NCBI GenBank assembly: GCA_037074765.1
Contig: JBAMDO010000234.1
Span: 1-64,000, forward strand
Source: Mansonella perstans
Taxonomy: Eukaryota; Nematoda; Chromadorea; Rhabditida; Onchocercidae
Direction of reading: 5' to 3'
DNA length: 64,000 nt
In this document: positions 36,317-48,969 of the stretch, piece after piece
How the letters are laid out: each line of letters starts with the position of its first letter
Numbering within the stretch: the first letter of the stretch is position 1
The notes under the pieces: model-generated
Told to the model about the DNA's origin: nothing
The model's database searches: none
The model's input: the letters and a program-made list of their open reading frames with translations, nothing else
Position numbers and translations under genes: made by a program

Positions 36317-37794
36317 TTTTTCATTTTTATTAATACGTCTAGCAATCCACAAGCAATAATCCACAAGCTCATTGTGTCCTGTATCAAATCGCAGTAACTT
36401 TTTGCAATAATGTCAAATCCAGAAGCTCATTGTGTCCTATATTACAGTATCATTAGTCATATCTGTTTATGGAAAAGGAGCTTTAAGTCATGACTTTAAG
36501 TAAACAAAAAAACAACTATCTAAAAAATCATATGACTGACAATATTGGTGGTAAACACTTTAGTTTTTTTTTGAGAATACTCTTTTATAACATCAAAGAA
36601 ATTCTTGTCATCCATTCTGATAACTGTTTTAGCTTATTGGGAATAGTATTATAATTTATCTTTTTTATATGTTACACAATCTTTGCCATCTTAGGAATTA
36701 AGTGTGAATTTTAGTGTGAGCTAGCAGATCAAATACTTTCTCACCAGAAAAATAAAATTCGTTTTGTCACATTCTACAGTTTATCATGCTTCATAGTTTA
36801 TCATACAGAAATAATCTAGCCTAATATAATCTGATTTGCGTCAAACATTTTATTTTATAATTATTTCAGTTTTTCGGACAACATTTGGCTGAATTGAAAT
36901 CAGAATAAATATTTTTGAAATACAGTATTGCATTTAACAATAATCATTTTATCATCATTTATATGAAAAAGCCTCTATTGGCATTCCAAATACTTAATTA
37001 CTTGTGAAATTTTGAAATATGTATTTAGGTGACAGACAGGTCGAGACCCAGTGACGCTTAAGTTCAATCTTCCGCTATATAGAATTTTAGAAATCCGAAT
37101 GAATGCAAATAACAGGAATTGTTCATTAAGTTTTCCACAGACACGAAATGAGCTCAGTTGAAATTTTTTTTTAAGTTGATAATAAATTTAAATTAAAGAA
37201 TTGTTACAATTAAATTCATTTTTATTTTTACGATACTTCAAAAAAATCAGTGTATATTAAAATGGTTAAAATGGAACTAAACGCTAAGCTTGGTAATAAT
37301 TAATTAACCTTGTACAAAACATATTACTGGCCAAAATATTGCAAATTTTTTATTCTGAAATTTTCACTTGTAAAATCCAAAATAATTTTTTAATTAATTT
37401 TAACATTAAATTTATAATGTAGAAATTTTCAGCGTAAAAAGATTATTTTTAATTTTCAATTATTCATATAAATGATTCGTTACAAAAAAAATAATAGTGA
37501 TAAAATAATGAAATGGTGCGGAAAAAAAGTAGTGTGCTATTTTGTTGAGTAGTAACGAACACGTGTTCAGTTCAACAGTAGGTAATAATGAATAAAATTC
37601 AAAAACTAAATGTTTCATATTAAAATGTCATTGAACCAGATGGTTTACATATAAATTTGAAAATTTATAAAAAACAGATGCCTGCCTGTTTTATTATTAA
37701 GTCAAACATTGATTGTTGGCCTTTCATTTGAAGTTCATAATCAATGTGAAGAAAACATGAAAATTGAAATGAAAAGAAAACTTACAGCATCATA

Positions 37795-37958
37795 TTTTTT
37801 ACCTGATCACCTTTGAACTCTTAACTTTTTGTCAAGTCTTTTACCTTGTGACCTTTGAACTTAACTTCTTACAGTGTCAAATTTTTTTACCTGGTAACCT
37901 CTAAATTCTTAACTTCTTGTCAAATTTTTTACCTGGTAACCTTTGAACTCTCAATTTT
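37795..37958. repeat. 43-48-bp tandem repeat, about 3.5 copies
   Basis: Unit TTTTACCTGGTAACCTTTGA-ACTCTTAACTTCTTGTCAAA, copies starting near 37797, 37838, 37886 and 37927. The unit is imperfect in length and sequence. Confidence 0.85.
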
Positions 37959-38231
37959 TCTCTTTTTCTTATCTTGCACTGATTATTTTGCAGTTATCTG
38001 TATTTGCACTATTTTATTTCAATTATTTTTAAAATATCAGGTAAAATTTTTTTTGCAGAAATTTTTCAATTAATTAATTTTTTTTTTAAATTAATTTATT
38101 TATTTAAAATATAATTGAAATAAAAAAAATTTTCCCATCCCCTCCAAAAACTGCTTTTTCTTTCTTTTCCTTTCATCATTTCAAATTAAATAAAAGTTTA
38201 TCGCTTCATTTCAACCCGAAATTTTCATCAC

Positions 38232-38264
<33 letters not shown>

Positions 38265-38854
38265 CCTTTCACTTTCTCATTCCCACATTTTCATCCCATT
38301 ACTTGATGAATGATAACTTGTAATGCAATTAAAGTAGATAAATATATTTTAAAAAAAAGTAATAATAAGAAAAAAAATTTCATTTGATTTTTTTATCAAA
38401 ATGAAAAATAGGGAAATTGTTTTCTTTAAGCAATTCAAAATGAAGCATTAATCAATTGCATAATTAATTAATGAACTAATTAATTGTCTTCGTTCTTGAA
38501 ATAAATTGTTAGAAAATTTACACATAAATAAATTAATTATATTTTTTATTTGGGAACTGATAATGATTGAGAAGGGAGAGTTTATTGTGTGGGAAATTTC
38601 ATTGAAAAACATTTCTCATTGTTTTTTTTCTTTGAAAAAGTTCTTTTGTAAGAACAAAAATAAAATTCCAAAAATATTTTTGAAATTTCAATTTTAATTT
38701 TTAAAATTTTCATTTTTCCCAAATCATTATTCTCTCCTAAACACTCATTTTCCCACCATTTCAGTTTTTTTTCCCATCAATGCTTAATTGTTTGTTATGT
38801 ATTGTGTATTATTCGTCTGTATGTATACATATATATATATGTGTGTTTGTGTGC

Positions 38855-38980
38855 ACGTGTGTATGTTTGTCTTTCCGGATCCCTTGATTTTAAACCACAC
38901 ATAACTTACGTGTGTGTATATTGGTCTGTATGTGTGTGTATGTGTATATGTTTATCTTTCCGGGTCCCTTAAATTTAAAT
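38855..38980. repeat. Duplicated TG-rich unit with TCTTTCCGG(A/G)TCCCTT
   Basis: GTATGTTTGTCTTTCCGGAT at 38861 and ATATGTTTATCTTTCCGGGT at 38946, each preceded by TG dinucleotides and followed by TTTAAA. Roughly 85 bp apart. Confidence 0.7.
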
Positions 38981-40862
38981 ACAATTTACTTGGCTAGCAA
39001 AAGGATAATTTACCAAAGCACTGTTCAATATTAACTTAAAGAATTTACTTTAGCCATTTTTCTTGTATGTTTTATGAGAATGCTATGTTGACAATTTTTC
39101 AGACAAAAAAATCTAACAAACAAAAAAAGTACGGACAAACAAAAAAAAGTAACATGCAGTAGGATTTAGTTAATACTTACTTAAAACAAACACAGTGTAC
39201 TTTTATAGAGCATAAACAAATTAATAGGCCTTTTATTTTGTTTTCTTGTACATCTATGTTTGTTTACTTTAATCACTACTTAGTTTTGTAATTTTTAAAT
39301 GTCACATTGTTTAAATTTAAATGTGACGATTTTTTTTTTATAAAAATCTCCATAACCAATTGCTGTTTTTTGTGTAAAATTTTCCATTTCAAAATTACAC
39401 TATTTGAATTTTGAAAATAAAAATGAAATTAATTTCAATGTAGTAAAAAAAATAAAATTGTAATTAAGAACTAATTTAAATATCTGATAATAAATAAATT
39501 ACTAGTTGATAATAAAAAATAGTTTATGCAAGCACATATGGAAATCTTTAAAATCATTGAGAAAAGCGGTAAAAAATTCAGAAAAAAATTCAAATTCTGA
39601 TAGGGATGATTCATCAGGTGATAAAATAATTTCAGTTTCAAAATTTTTTGCTTGCAAAAAAAAGTTGCTTAGTTAAATGACTAAAAATAATCAGTTAAAA
39701 TTTTTTTTTAATTTATATTTAAATTAAAATACAATTGATTAACTTAATAAAAAGAATTATATTTTAAGCATCCAATAATAGCAATGAACTGTAGCTATAA
39801 TTTTCACAAATTATGTTTGAAATTTTAAAAAATAAAATAAAAAATGAAAGATCCAAATTATTTACAGAACAAAATTAATGGATGGATTGATTACAGGTGT
39901 AGCAAAAACAGATGCAGCAGGTAGGTAAATAACATCTGTTTTAGGCACTAAGTATGGTATAATAGATTTTGATCAAAATATGACGACATATGTTTTTTTT
40001 TCTCTTCCTCTCCCTCTCTCTCACTCTTTTCATCTTAAATTTAAATTTTTCTTTTTTTTTGTATTTTTCTTTTTTTTTAACTCTTACATTTTTTCTTTTT
40101 ATTTTATTTTTTTCCTCTTTCCTTCCAAGAGCTTTTTAACAATTTTGCGCCGAAAAAGTTTTTATTTGAAAATATGTGTTCATATTTTGAGAATGTATTT
40201 ATTCAGCATTTAATTTTTATTTTAAAGCAACAAATGTCATCGTCATTTAATTATAGTCAGAAGAGGACAGAGAACAAAAGGGAACAAAATGGTAAATAAA
40301 TTTTAAATGTATTTTCTAGAAATTTGAAATTTGTTTTGTTTATTTGTTTGTTTGTTTGTGTGTTTATTTATTTATTTGTTTATTTCACTATCGATCTTTT
40401 TTTTGAAATATTTTATAATTTGAAAAAAAATTAAACGTTTACTATTAACTTTTGTTTATTGACAAATATTTTCAAAAAAAAAAAAAAAAAATCGATCTTT
40501 ATCATTGATCACTTGATAGAGCTCAAAAAAATTAAAAAGTTCATAATTAGATGTTAATCTGGTATAAACACAGACATACACACCTACATGCTTATACATA
40601 CACGCAACATACGTATACACTTGTGCCAAAATATTTCAATTTGTACAGTTTTGAATTTCCCTCAAACTATTATGCAACTTCTTCCTTTCATAGACTTTCG
40701 CTTTTTTGCAGTGCAGAAAAAAAGACCTTTGACCCACAATTATATATTAAAATGAAACTTGAATACAAACGTACAAAAAAAAAAAAAAAAAATTTACCAT
40801 AAACAATATACAATGAAACAGATCATTTCTTAAATTTTTTTTTTTTTTAAATTTCAAATAGA

Positions 40863-41605
40863 TCAAGTAAATGATGACGAGCGATAGGCACAAGTTTGGG
40901 TAAATATTTTGCAGCCTGATTCATTTGTCCTCAATGATATTGTTGATGATATATTTTCCTTATTTTCAATTGCATTCATTGTGGAACCACTAAGAAGTTG
41001 CTGAAGCATCGACCAATTGATTATCACTTCATTTTTATTAATTAATTCATTTCTTGTTAATTTATTGAAAATGAACTATCAAAATTTCAGTTTATCTTAA
41101 TAATGAATAAAACTGGAAAATTCCGGGAAAGTTAAAAAAGAAAAGAATAAAAAGGAAAAATTGCAAAAAAATTTTAATTTATAAAATTTAATTTTTACTT
41201 CATTCCTTATTTAACAAATAATTTTTATTTTAACTTATCTATATTACATTTTATATGGAGATATACTAATGAGGTTAATTTTTTGATATAAAATAAATTA
41301 AAGACAAAAATAATTTCATTCTTAGCTCTTTTAACTCTTAACTCTTGGCTTTTAGCACTAGGCTCTTGGCTCAGTGGCTCAATTGAAAAATTTTGTAAAG
41401 CAATATAGTTGTATAGTAAATAAAGTGAAATTACCTGAAGTTCTGTTATGTAATCAATAACTTTTTGCAGTAATTCAAGTAGTGGTGTCTTTGCATTAAC
41501 AAATGGTACTAGTTTACGAAGCTTCTCCAGCACTTGTTTACGTTCACGTCTTCTCTTCAACCACCTGGCCAATCTTGTACTCCTTGAACGAACTGTACGA
41601 ATTGC

Positions 41606-41636
<31 letters not shown>

Positions 41637-41641
41637 GCCAT
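40863..41641 (-). CDS. Id/Emc-like HLH protein A (two exons)
   Basis: Exon 1 41641-41435 and exon 2 41000-40863 (GTAATT donor at 41434, GATGCTTCAG acceptor), phase 0, 114 residues. A poly-Thr start encoded by (ACA)n and a basic run (RLARWLKRRRERK) precede the HLH. Helix 1 plus loop is VLEKLRKLVPFVNAK and helix 2 is LLELLQKVIDYITELQ, closely resembling Id proteins (LRKLVP...ILQHVIDYILDLQ) but with a loop two residues shorter. Id proteins lack an E-box-reading basic region and sequester bHLH partners. The Arg/Lys run here does not follow the ERxRR pattern, so DNA binding is unlikely though not excluded. The intron falls right after the LQ that ends helix 2. The start is the first ATG; a TATCAG lies 33 nt upstream. 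Transcribed away from the related gene at 56853-57809. Confidence 0.75.
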
Positions 41642-43439
41642 TGCTGATAATTTTTTTGAATTTTTAATACTGATAGTTGGCAGTCTTGAAATGAAGTTAT
41701 CAAGATCTCAACATTTGTAAAATTTTTTTTTCTGTTAAATCATTTTTTAAAGCAAAAATTTAAATTTTAAAATTTACACATAGAAAATTTTGTTAATGTA
41801 GTTGCAAAAAATAATTTAACTATATTTATGTATAATAAAATATACCGTAATTTAGTTGTATAAATTGATCGTGTAGGAATTTTTTTTTGTTCCCAAGCAA
41901 AATATTGGTTAATATAGTAAAATGGCCAAGATAATTGATTGAGGAATTAATAGTAACTTTTCACCTGCAAAATACATTTCTTTTTTTAAACCATGAATGG
42001 GATGAAAAAAAAAAAAAACGGTGAAATGAATTTCATTCTTTTAATACACTTTGCAATAGAAAAAAAAAGTGACCAATTAGTGACCAATTAGATGCTTCTT
42101 ACAATCTTGTGGCCAAGAGAAAAAATGACTCAGAATTGATTAATTTGAAAGCGAATTTTAATTAAAACTTTTGATACATTTTAGGTTAGAAAGAAAACAA
42201 CCATCTTTTCCCTCTCTTGCACTTATCGTACCTTAGCTTCCGCTATTTACAATTTCAGTTCACGTGGACTAACAGTTAGGAACCATTAGGAATTAGGCAA
42301 AGGCAATACGTATCACAGACAAACACATTCAAGTTAAGATGCTACTTTGACTCTTTCCTGAATTGTTAGGTCGTATAACATTCATAAGGTTCATAAGGTC
42401 ATAAGAATTCATAAGGTCAAAATACTTTCAGTCAATTCAACAATTCAAACTTCTCCTTCTAATTAACAATTAATGCAAGATATGAATCAGAAACATTTTC
42501 GAAATTAATCAATCATTCCAATTTGTATTATCCTACGACCACTGAGATAATTGAGTAGAAATGAAAGTTAGGAATGAAAAAACATAATAAATATATGAAG
42601 AGACATATAACAGTGATTTAATTTCACACAAATAACATACAGCCAAGAAAGCCATGTAGCACAGTAAGCAAAAGCCAAATAAACGTATGGAATCATTTTC
42701 TCCAGTTCAGTTAATTTTTTGACACTTATTTCTAATGTATGTTAGGATAAATGCAAATTCTACAGAATAATGAATTTGAGAAACAAGAAATGAATTAAAT
42801 CAACAATAACAACTGCATAACAAATTTCACCAACCGATGAAAATCGCCACATGGTATTTTCGTTGACGAACTTTAATCTTATGCATGACATTCCGTTTTC
42901 TTCTCAAAGATCTTAGATTAGATTAGTGCATTTTTTGAATTTTTTTTGACAGTTCTTTTGCAAAAATGTCAAATAAAAGAAAGCTTTAAAAAAATTTTTG
43001 TGAAAGTTCAAATTTCACATTATTAATTTATTTTTCAAGCAAAAAAAAAAGTAAAGATGAAATGCTTGTTACTCAATAAATTTTAATTAAAAGCACAATT
43101 TAAATTTGATACTGTTAGGGGAGAAAACAGAGGACAAAGCTTACAATACAAAAGCCCATAAGGGACAATAAGAAATGAAAAGATTTGATGACAGCTGTTT
43201 CACCCTCAGCTGTTCATTTTATCCTAAGAATTAGTTGTTTGAAGCAAGAGAGAAAAAAAAAAGAAAAACTTAGTTAAATCTGTATCTGTATCACAGATGT
43301 GTGCCTTATTTATCAAAAAGACAGAAGACGAAATATATAAAACTCCACTCTTCTATAAGTTACTAATAATATTTTACGATGCGCGCAATCTGCATAACAG
43401 ATGCAAATTCAAGAAAAATTTTGTTATTATCATAATCAC

Positions 43440-44130
43440 TTACAGTATCAGTCAGCCATTACAGTATCAGTGGTATTATTAGCCCTAATCATCATGGTAT
43501 CAGTTTAATTATTATCATATCACAATATCAGCGCTATTTAATATCATAATCATTACAGCATATTATTAGTCCAGTCATCATAGTATCAATATTATTATTT
43601 TCAAAATCATCACAGTATCGATATTACTTGTTACCGTAATCACTACAGTATCAATGATATTGTTAGCCTAATCATCACAACATCAGTATTATTATTATCA
43701 TAATTATAATTACAGCAATATACTATTAGCATAATTACCACGGCATCAGTGATATTATTAGTTCAATCATCACAGTGTCAGTTTTGTTATTATCATAATC
43801 ACCACAGTATCAATGATATTGTTAGCTTAATCATCATGGTATAACTTTTATTATTAGCATAATCACTACAGTATCAGTGATATTATTAGCCTAATCATCA
43901 TCAGCATCATTATTATAATTATAATTATAGCAATGTACTATTAGCACAATTATCACAGTATCAGTGATATTACTACCATAATCGTCACAGTATCGGTGTT
44001 ATTTAATAGCATATTCACTACTGTATTAATGATATTACTAGCCTAATCATCATAATATTAGTATTATTTTTATCATAATTATGATTATATTATTAACATA
44101 ATTATCACAGTATCAGTGTTATTACTATTA
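43440..44130. repeat. Degenerate minisatellite of about 30-36 bp
   Basis: Some 18-20 imperfect copies built on CACAGTATCAGTGATATTAT followed by TAG(C)CATAATCAT. Copy length varies and many copies carry ATTATTATCATAA insertions. Old, diverged array. Confidence 0.85.
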
Positions 44131-44582
44131 TTATTGTGATCATAATGATGTATTTACACCATAATCATGCATGCGAGCAGTATCAATGTAAGAATATAGA
44201 ATTTTAAAATGTCGTAGAAAATGAAAAAAAAAAATTTTTTTACAAAACTTATTCATATATTAGCTTTATCATGACAATATCAGTGAATTGGCATAATCAA
44301 ATTTAAACAATTTAACATGCATCAAAAGAGTTACTTAACCTCAAGTCAAAGAGTAAAATTAACTCGTAGCGAATGAAAAGAATAATTTAACTCAGCTCAA
44401 AACGGGAAAATAATTTAGCTCGTACTAAAAGAGTAATTTTAATTCAAATCAAAGAGGAAACAAAAGGAGAAGATGAGTGATGGATGAGAAGATAAATTTA
44501 TTGCTGGGCTGGAATTTGTTCTAAATCATAGATAAATATCATTTTAATCATGATGACCTTAATTATTTTTCATTAATTTGAC

Positions 44583-44616
44583 CTATATATATATATATAT
44601 ATATACATATATATTT
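44583..44616. repeat. (TA)n microsatellite
   Basis: Alternating TA run ending in CATATATAT, followed by a T-tract and a (CT)n tract at 44645-44670. Confidence 0.95.
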
Positions 44617-45165
44617 TTTTTTTGGTTCAGTGACTCAAATCAGCTCTCTCTCTCTCTCTCCCTCTCACTCCAAAACAGTTTCGCTTATTTTTACAAAAAA
44701 ATGAATCAAGCAGTTGAGTTTGATTGGAAGTAATTTGCATACGACACATTTACATTTGATAATATAATAAAATTAAAATATTTTAAAACATCAAAATGTA
44801 TTTCAAATTTAAGTGAGGCGCAAATATGATATTCAATGCATTTAAAAGAAAAATTAACTAATAAGCTCTTTTTCTCAGATGAGGAGCAATTGTCATACAA
44901 AATAAGTGCTAATTATAATTCATAGTATAATTGTAATTCCATTAACTAAAATTTTTCTGTAAACCTTTTTTACCCTAAAAGGACAAAAGCGAAAAAATGA
45001 AAACATTTATAAAAATTTGTTCAAAATTTTTTCAAAATTTTAAGACCAATTTTATCCTAGGACAAGAAAAAATTTCTTTTTCGATAACATATATAGCCAT
45101 TCACAGACATCTGTCTGAAAATTATATTACTTTAAAAACATCAGCGATATATGTACCTGTTTCTG

Positions 45166-45168
<3 letters not shown>

Positions 45169-45258
<90 letters not shown>

Positions 45259-45262
45259 CATA
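45169..45262. repeat. (CA)n-(TA)n compound microsatellite
   Basis: About 34 uninterrupted CA units followed by about 10 TA units. All frames here are Thr-His or Val-Cys artefacts on the two strands. Confidence 0.97.
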
Positions 45263-46317
45263 TGTATAATGTAGATACATTTGAAAATATAAGATCGAAT
45301 TTTTGTCACAGCTGCTGTCCTCCTCCACTGTTCATATAAAAGCAACTCCACTGATTTATCATTAAAGCAGCTGATGAACTATTTTTTTTTCTTTTTTCTT
45401 TTTCAGAAATATTTCCGTTTTATTTTTTTTCCATTTCAAAATTAATTCTATTTTTAGTCACATTTTAAATTTTCAATTTAATTTCTATAAAATATAAAAA
45501 TGATTAAAAAAAAAAACCATCAGTAATTTTTTTGTTCCAATTAGAATAACTTTTTTTTTCCGAAAATATTTCTTTTATTTTGAATTTGTCTTAACTGTCA
45601 TTAATTACTTGGAATCATTTATCAGAAAAAGAAATTATTACCTTTGTCACTTTGAATATTTAAGGAATTTTTTTTTGTTCATTTTAAAAGGATGATGGAA
45701 GAATTTAAAAGTTCGATGAATTTTACTCATATCAATGATGATTATTATTTGGTGTAAAATGTGTAGTTCCCAAAAAGTAAAATCTTGTAAAAATGTCTTA
45801 GCTATCGGAAAATCTCAGTAGGTTAGATTGTTACATACATGTGTGTGTGTAATTGGATCCATAAATATGCATTGTAATGTATTATTATTAAGCGTAATTA
45901 CATCTGGGATTCAATAGGTGTGAGGAGAGAGAATGGATTGTGTGAGTACCTGCTCCTTTTACCTGCTCTTTTTTAGGATAATTTCCTTATGATCACATAA
46001 CAGCAGGCAGTTCTTGCCAATAATAATAATCACCTGGCCAAAGTATTAATTAGGTATAAAAATGCTTGTAGTAGTAGCATTACATTTAAATTTAATGAAT
46101 TAATTTTAAGAGAAATTATCTGCTAAATTTTAAATTAAATTTCCAATGAAATGCATAATTTAATTTTCTTAGGAAATTTCATTCGTTTTAATAAATTGTT
46201 AATTAATTTTGCTCATTAAATATTTCAATAATATTTACAAAATAAAGTGCAAACTTTTAACAGTTTGAAAATATTTCACAAATAGGAAAAATGTTAATAA
46301 TTAATTAGTATTATGTA

Positions 46318-46548
46318 AAAATGCTTCCTAATATAAAGTTTATGTTCTCAAATTATAATTTTATTAATGCAAATAATAATTAGTAGTAATTATGAAAGTA
46401 ACAATTATTTGTTGAATATATGCAAAAATGCAATTATTTGTTGAACATATGCAGAAATGCTTCCATAACATAAAATTTATGTCCTCAAGTTAAAATGTTA
46501 TTAATGAAAATAATAATTAGTAGTAATTATGAAAATAACAATTACTCC
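46318..46548. repeat. 130-bp tandem duplication
   Basis: ATGCTTCCTAATATAAAGTT at 46320 and ATGCTTCCATAACATAAAAT at 46456 start two similar segments that share ...AATAATAATTAGTAGTAATT.... The join repeats TTATTTGTTGAA(T/C)ATATGCA. Confidence 0.8.
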
Positions 46549-46752
46549 TAAAACTCATTCTACTAAATAAGTAATCAATTAAACTTATGTGATGCGCAAA
46601 TTGTTAAAAAAGGTGCAAATTGCACAGAATTAAATCAAATGCGCAAATTGTCAAAGAAGTGAATCAAAATGCGCTTCCAAAAAAAAAAAAAACTTTTTTA
46701 AAAAAGTAAGAGACAGAAATACCAATATCAAATTTTGAAATCTGCACACGAA

Positions 46753-46980
46753 TGATCGAAATGATAAAAGGGGAAGCAACTGTCGATGAAGCTAACAAAA
46801 CTGCGCCCTCGCCGCTGTTCAACAAATGTTTCACCAGACGTTTACCCCGCTGCAGGTGTTATACGGAAGGACATAAATATCGGAAATAGCATATACATTC
46901 ATTTGTTTGATGGCCAAGCTTATGGTGACATAACATATCAGGTCACACAAAACTATATTCAGTTCATTCAATAATTTTTT
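46753..46980. other. GC-richer island with open frames on both strands
   Basis: A locally GC-rich patch. Plus strand: a 45-codon frame from ATG 46753 (EATVDEANKTAPSPLFNKCF) and a 62-codon frame from 46786 (GVIRKDINIGNSIYIHLFDG). Minus strand: from a TATAG acceptor near 46956 an open frame LCDLICYVTISLAIKQMNVY ending GVNVW-stop. The composition suggests an exon but strand and frame are unresolved. Confidence 0.3.
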
Positions 46981-47340
46981 CTTTTTTATCAAATTTTCTA
47001 AACTATCTTTTAACAACTAAATTTTTATGACTAAAAAAAAATTTCTTGAACAGTTTAGGAATTGTGTGAAATGAATCAAAATTATTGCATGTTTGATTTC
47101 AATTTCAGTTTTTTCAATCATACAAGAACTAGAATAAAGTAACAACAACAAAACAACAATAACAACAACAACAATAACAGCAACAGCAACAATAACAACA
47201 ACAATAACGCAACGATAACAACAAAAAGAAACGACACGATAGATGGAGATATCTGACAATTATTGCCAGTACATTTTAAATTTTTAAAATAAAAACAAAT
47301 TTTGAAATATTAAAAAAGAAAAAATATCATTTTAATAATC

Positions 47341-47600
47341 TATACTATTTCTGTACTAATGAACTATACTAACAAACCATACTAATTAGTAATAACCCAT
47401 ACTGGTGAACTATACTAGTAATAAACTATACTAGTAATGAACTATACTAGTCAACTATAATAATAATAAACTATACTAATAACTATACCAGTAATGAACT
47501 ATGCTAGTAATGAATTGTACTAATAAACTATACTAAAAATAAACTATAATAATAAGCTATATTAGTAATAAACTATACCAATAAACTATGCTAGTAATTA
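47341..47600. repeat. AACTATACTAGTAAT tandem repeat
   Basis: About fifteen variable-length (14-24 bp) units on (A)AACTATACTA(G)TAATA. A hypervariable simple repeat. Confidence 0.85.
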
Positions 47601-47809
47601 AATGAAATAAATTTTAAAAATTAAAAAAAAAATTAAGAGTACCTAAAATAAGTATGTATAATTTTGCTGTCTTTTTTTTTTTTAAATCTTTGTCTTTAAC
47701 TATTTTTTACAAAAAATTTTCACTTATTATTCTGCTTCTTGATTTCTTGTATTTTCCTTAAGTTTATTAATTTTTCCACTCATCGAATTTATTTATTCAA
47801 CAAATCTTT

Positions 47810-48038
47810 TTACTTGTAATATATATAGAATTTTTTTCGTTGCTTTAGAAGCAACCAGCCATCTGGCCCGGGAGAAAATACATCCAAAGTTACATGATCT
47901 CCACCAATGAAGAAAAAATCTCCACAGAAATTTGAAACTCCTACCTGGGATGTACCAAAAATGATTACTGTGTGTCGTACGCGAATTGAACTTGCCGATA
48001 ATATATATACACCTGTTTTACTGGATGAACACGTTTTG
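47810..48038 (-). CDS. Candidate terminal exon, family unknown
   Basis: After a typical TTTCTTTAG acceptor, a 75-codon frame: ...GVYILSASSIRVRHTVIIFG, then VSNFCGDFFFIGGDHVTLDV and FSPGPDGWLLLKQRKKF before TAA at 47810. It alternates hydrophobic and polar residues like a beta-rich fold, and the local GC content is higher than around it. It enters in phase 2; no matching upstream exon was found. The plus strand also has a 51-codon frame (MKKKSPQKFETPTWDVPKMI...), so strand is a judgement. No family recognised. Confidence 0.4.
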
Positions 48039-48712
48039 CTAAAGAAATTTCAGGATAATTAATTTTAAACAAATAAATGAAGCGCCAAGGGATAGTAATT
48101 TCAATTCAACTTTAGCCAAGTTACAATTACCGCCAAATCTTTTTCTTTAGCTCACATGATAACTTTTAGGTTTAGTGACCAGTCAACTAATTGCTGTTAC
48201 GTCATCAAAAGGTAGATAATCCACTACCAGTCATCGAAACGGTATTTAATTCATACGTTAATTTTTTATCCTTTCCTAATAGTTAATAAAAGATCAAGTG
48301 GTCTTTCTTTTTCTTTAAAAAAATTTAATGGTGTAATTTTTAATTGTATTTGATAACATTGAATACTTAATTGTTTCACATTGAGATTTCACCTGGCATT
48401 TTATAATTTAAATGATAAAATTGCAATAATTACTTTAAAACATTGCAATAATTATCAATGGACCAATAACTGAATTTAAATTAAAAACCTGTGAAAAATT
48501 TTATTTTGTTAAAATTCCGAAGAAATTCTTTTTTGCTTTGCTGAATTATAGAAAAAAAAGCGGAAAAAACAAAACAGTTAATTATTAAATGATAAAATTT
48601 AAATTTAAATTAAAAAAAACAAGTTAGTAACTAAGTGATAACAAAAAGAAAATATTTGTGATAAAACATTTGCAAATTTGCAAATATACAAGCTATTCAA
48701 ATAACTGGTAAG

Positions 48713-48962
48713 ATATTGAACTGCGCGCAAACGTCACTAAATTGAAATTAAAAACAAGTTAACAATTAGGTGATATAATTTAAATTAAAAAATACGCAAA
48801 TGTCACTAAATTCATACAAGTGAACAAATTAGCAATTAGTTTATTAAAATCAAAATTGAAAAGTGCGCAGAAATCACTAAATTAAAAAAATGTGCAAATG
48901 TCACTAAATTAAAAAATGTGCAAATGTCACTAAATTAAAAAATGCGCAAATATCACTAAAAA
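48713..48962. repeat. GCGCAAA(T)GTCACTAAATT repeat
   Basis: Six to seven copies of roughly 26-60 bp spacing containing TGCGCAAATGTCACTAAATT; the last three (48890-48960) are tight 27-bp copies. Confidence 0.8.
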
Positions 48963-48969
48963 TTTAGCT

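Larger units (their letters stand above)
36330..40850. other. Intergenic region, repeats only
   Basis: 4.5 kb between the duplication and the minus-strand HLH gene. It contains a 43-46-bp repeat (37.8-37.96 kb), a TG-rich pair at 38.8-38.98 kb, CT-rich runs and poly-A/T. No exon with splice context was found. Confidence 0.6.
41650..46740. other. Intergenic region between the two HLH genes, left part
   Basis: No supported exon. Contains a 0.7-kb minisatellite (43.44-44.13 kb), TA and CA microsatellites (44.58 and 45.17 kb) and a 130-bp duplication at 46.32-46.55 kb. E-box cores are present but I see no cluster. Confidence 0.55.

Noticed and set aside
45122..45351. His/Thr and Cys/Val frames over the CA tract
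   Set aside because: Pure microsatellite translation.
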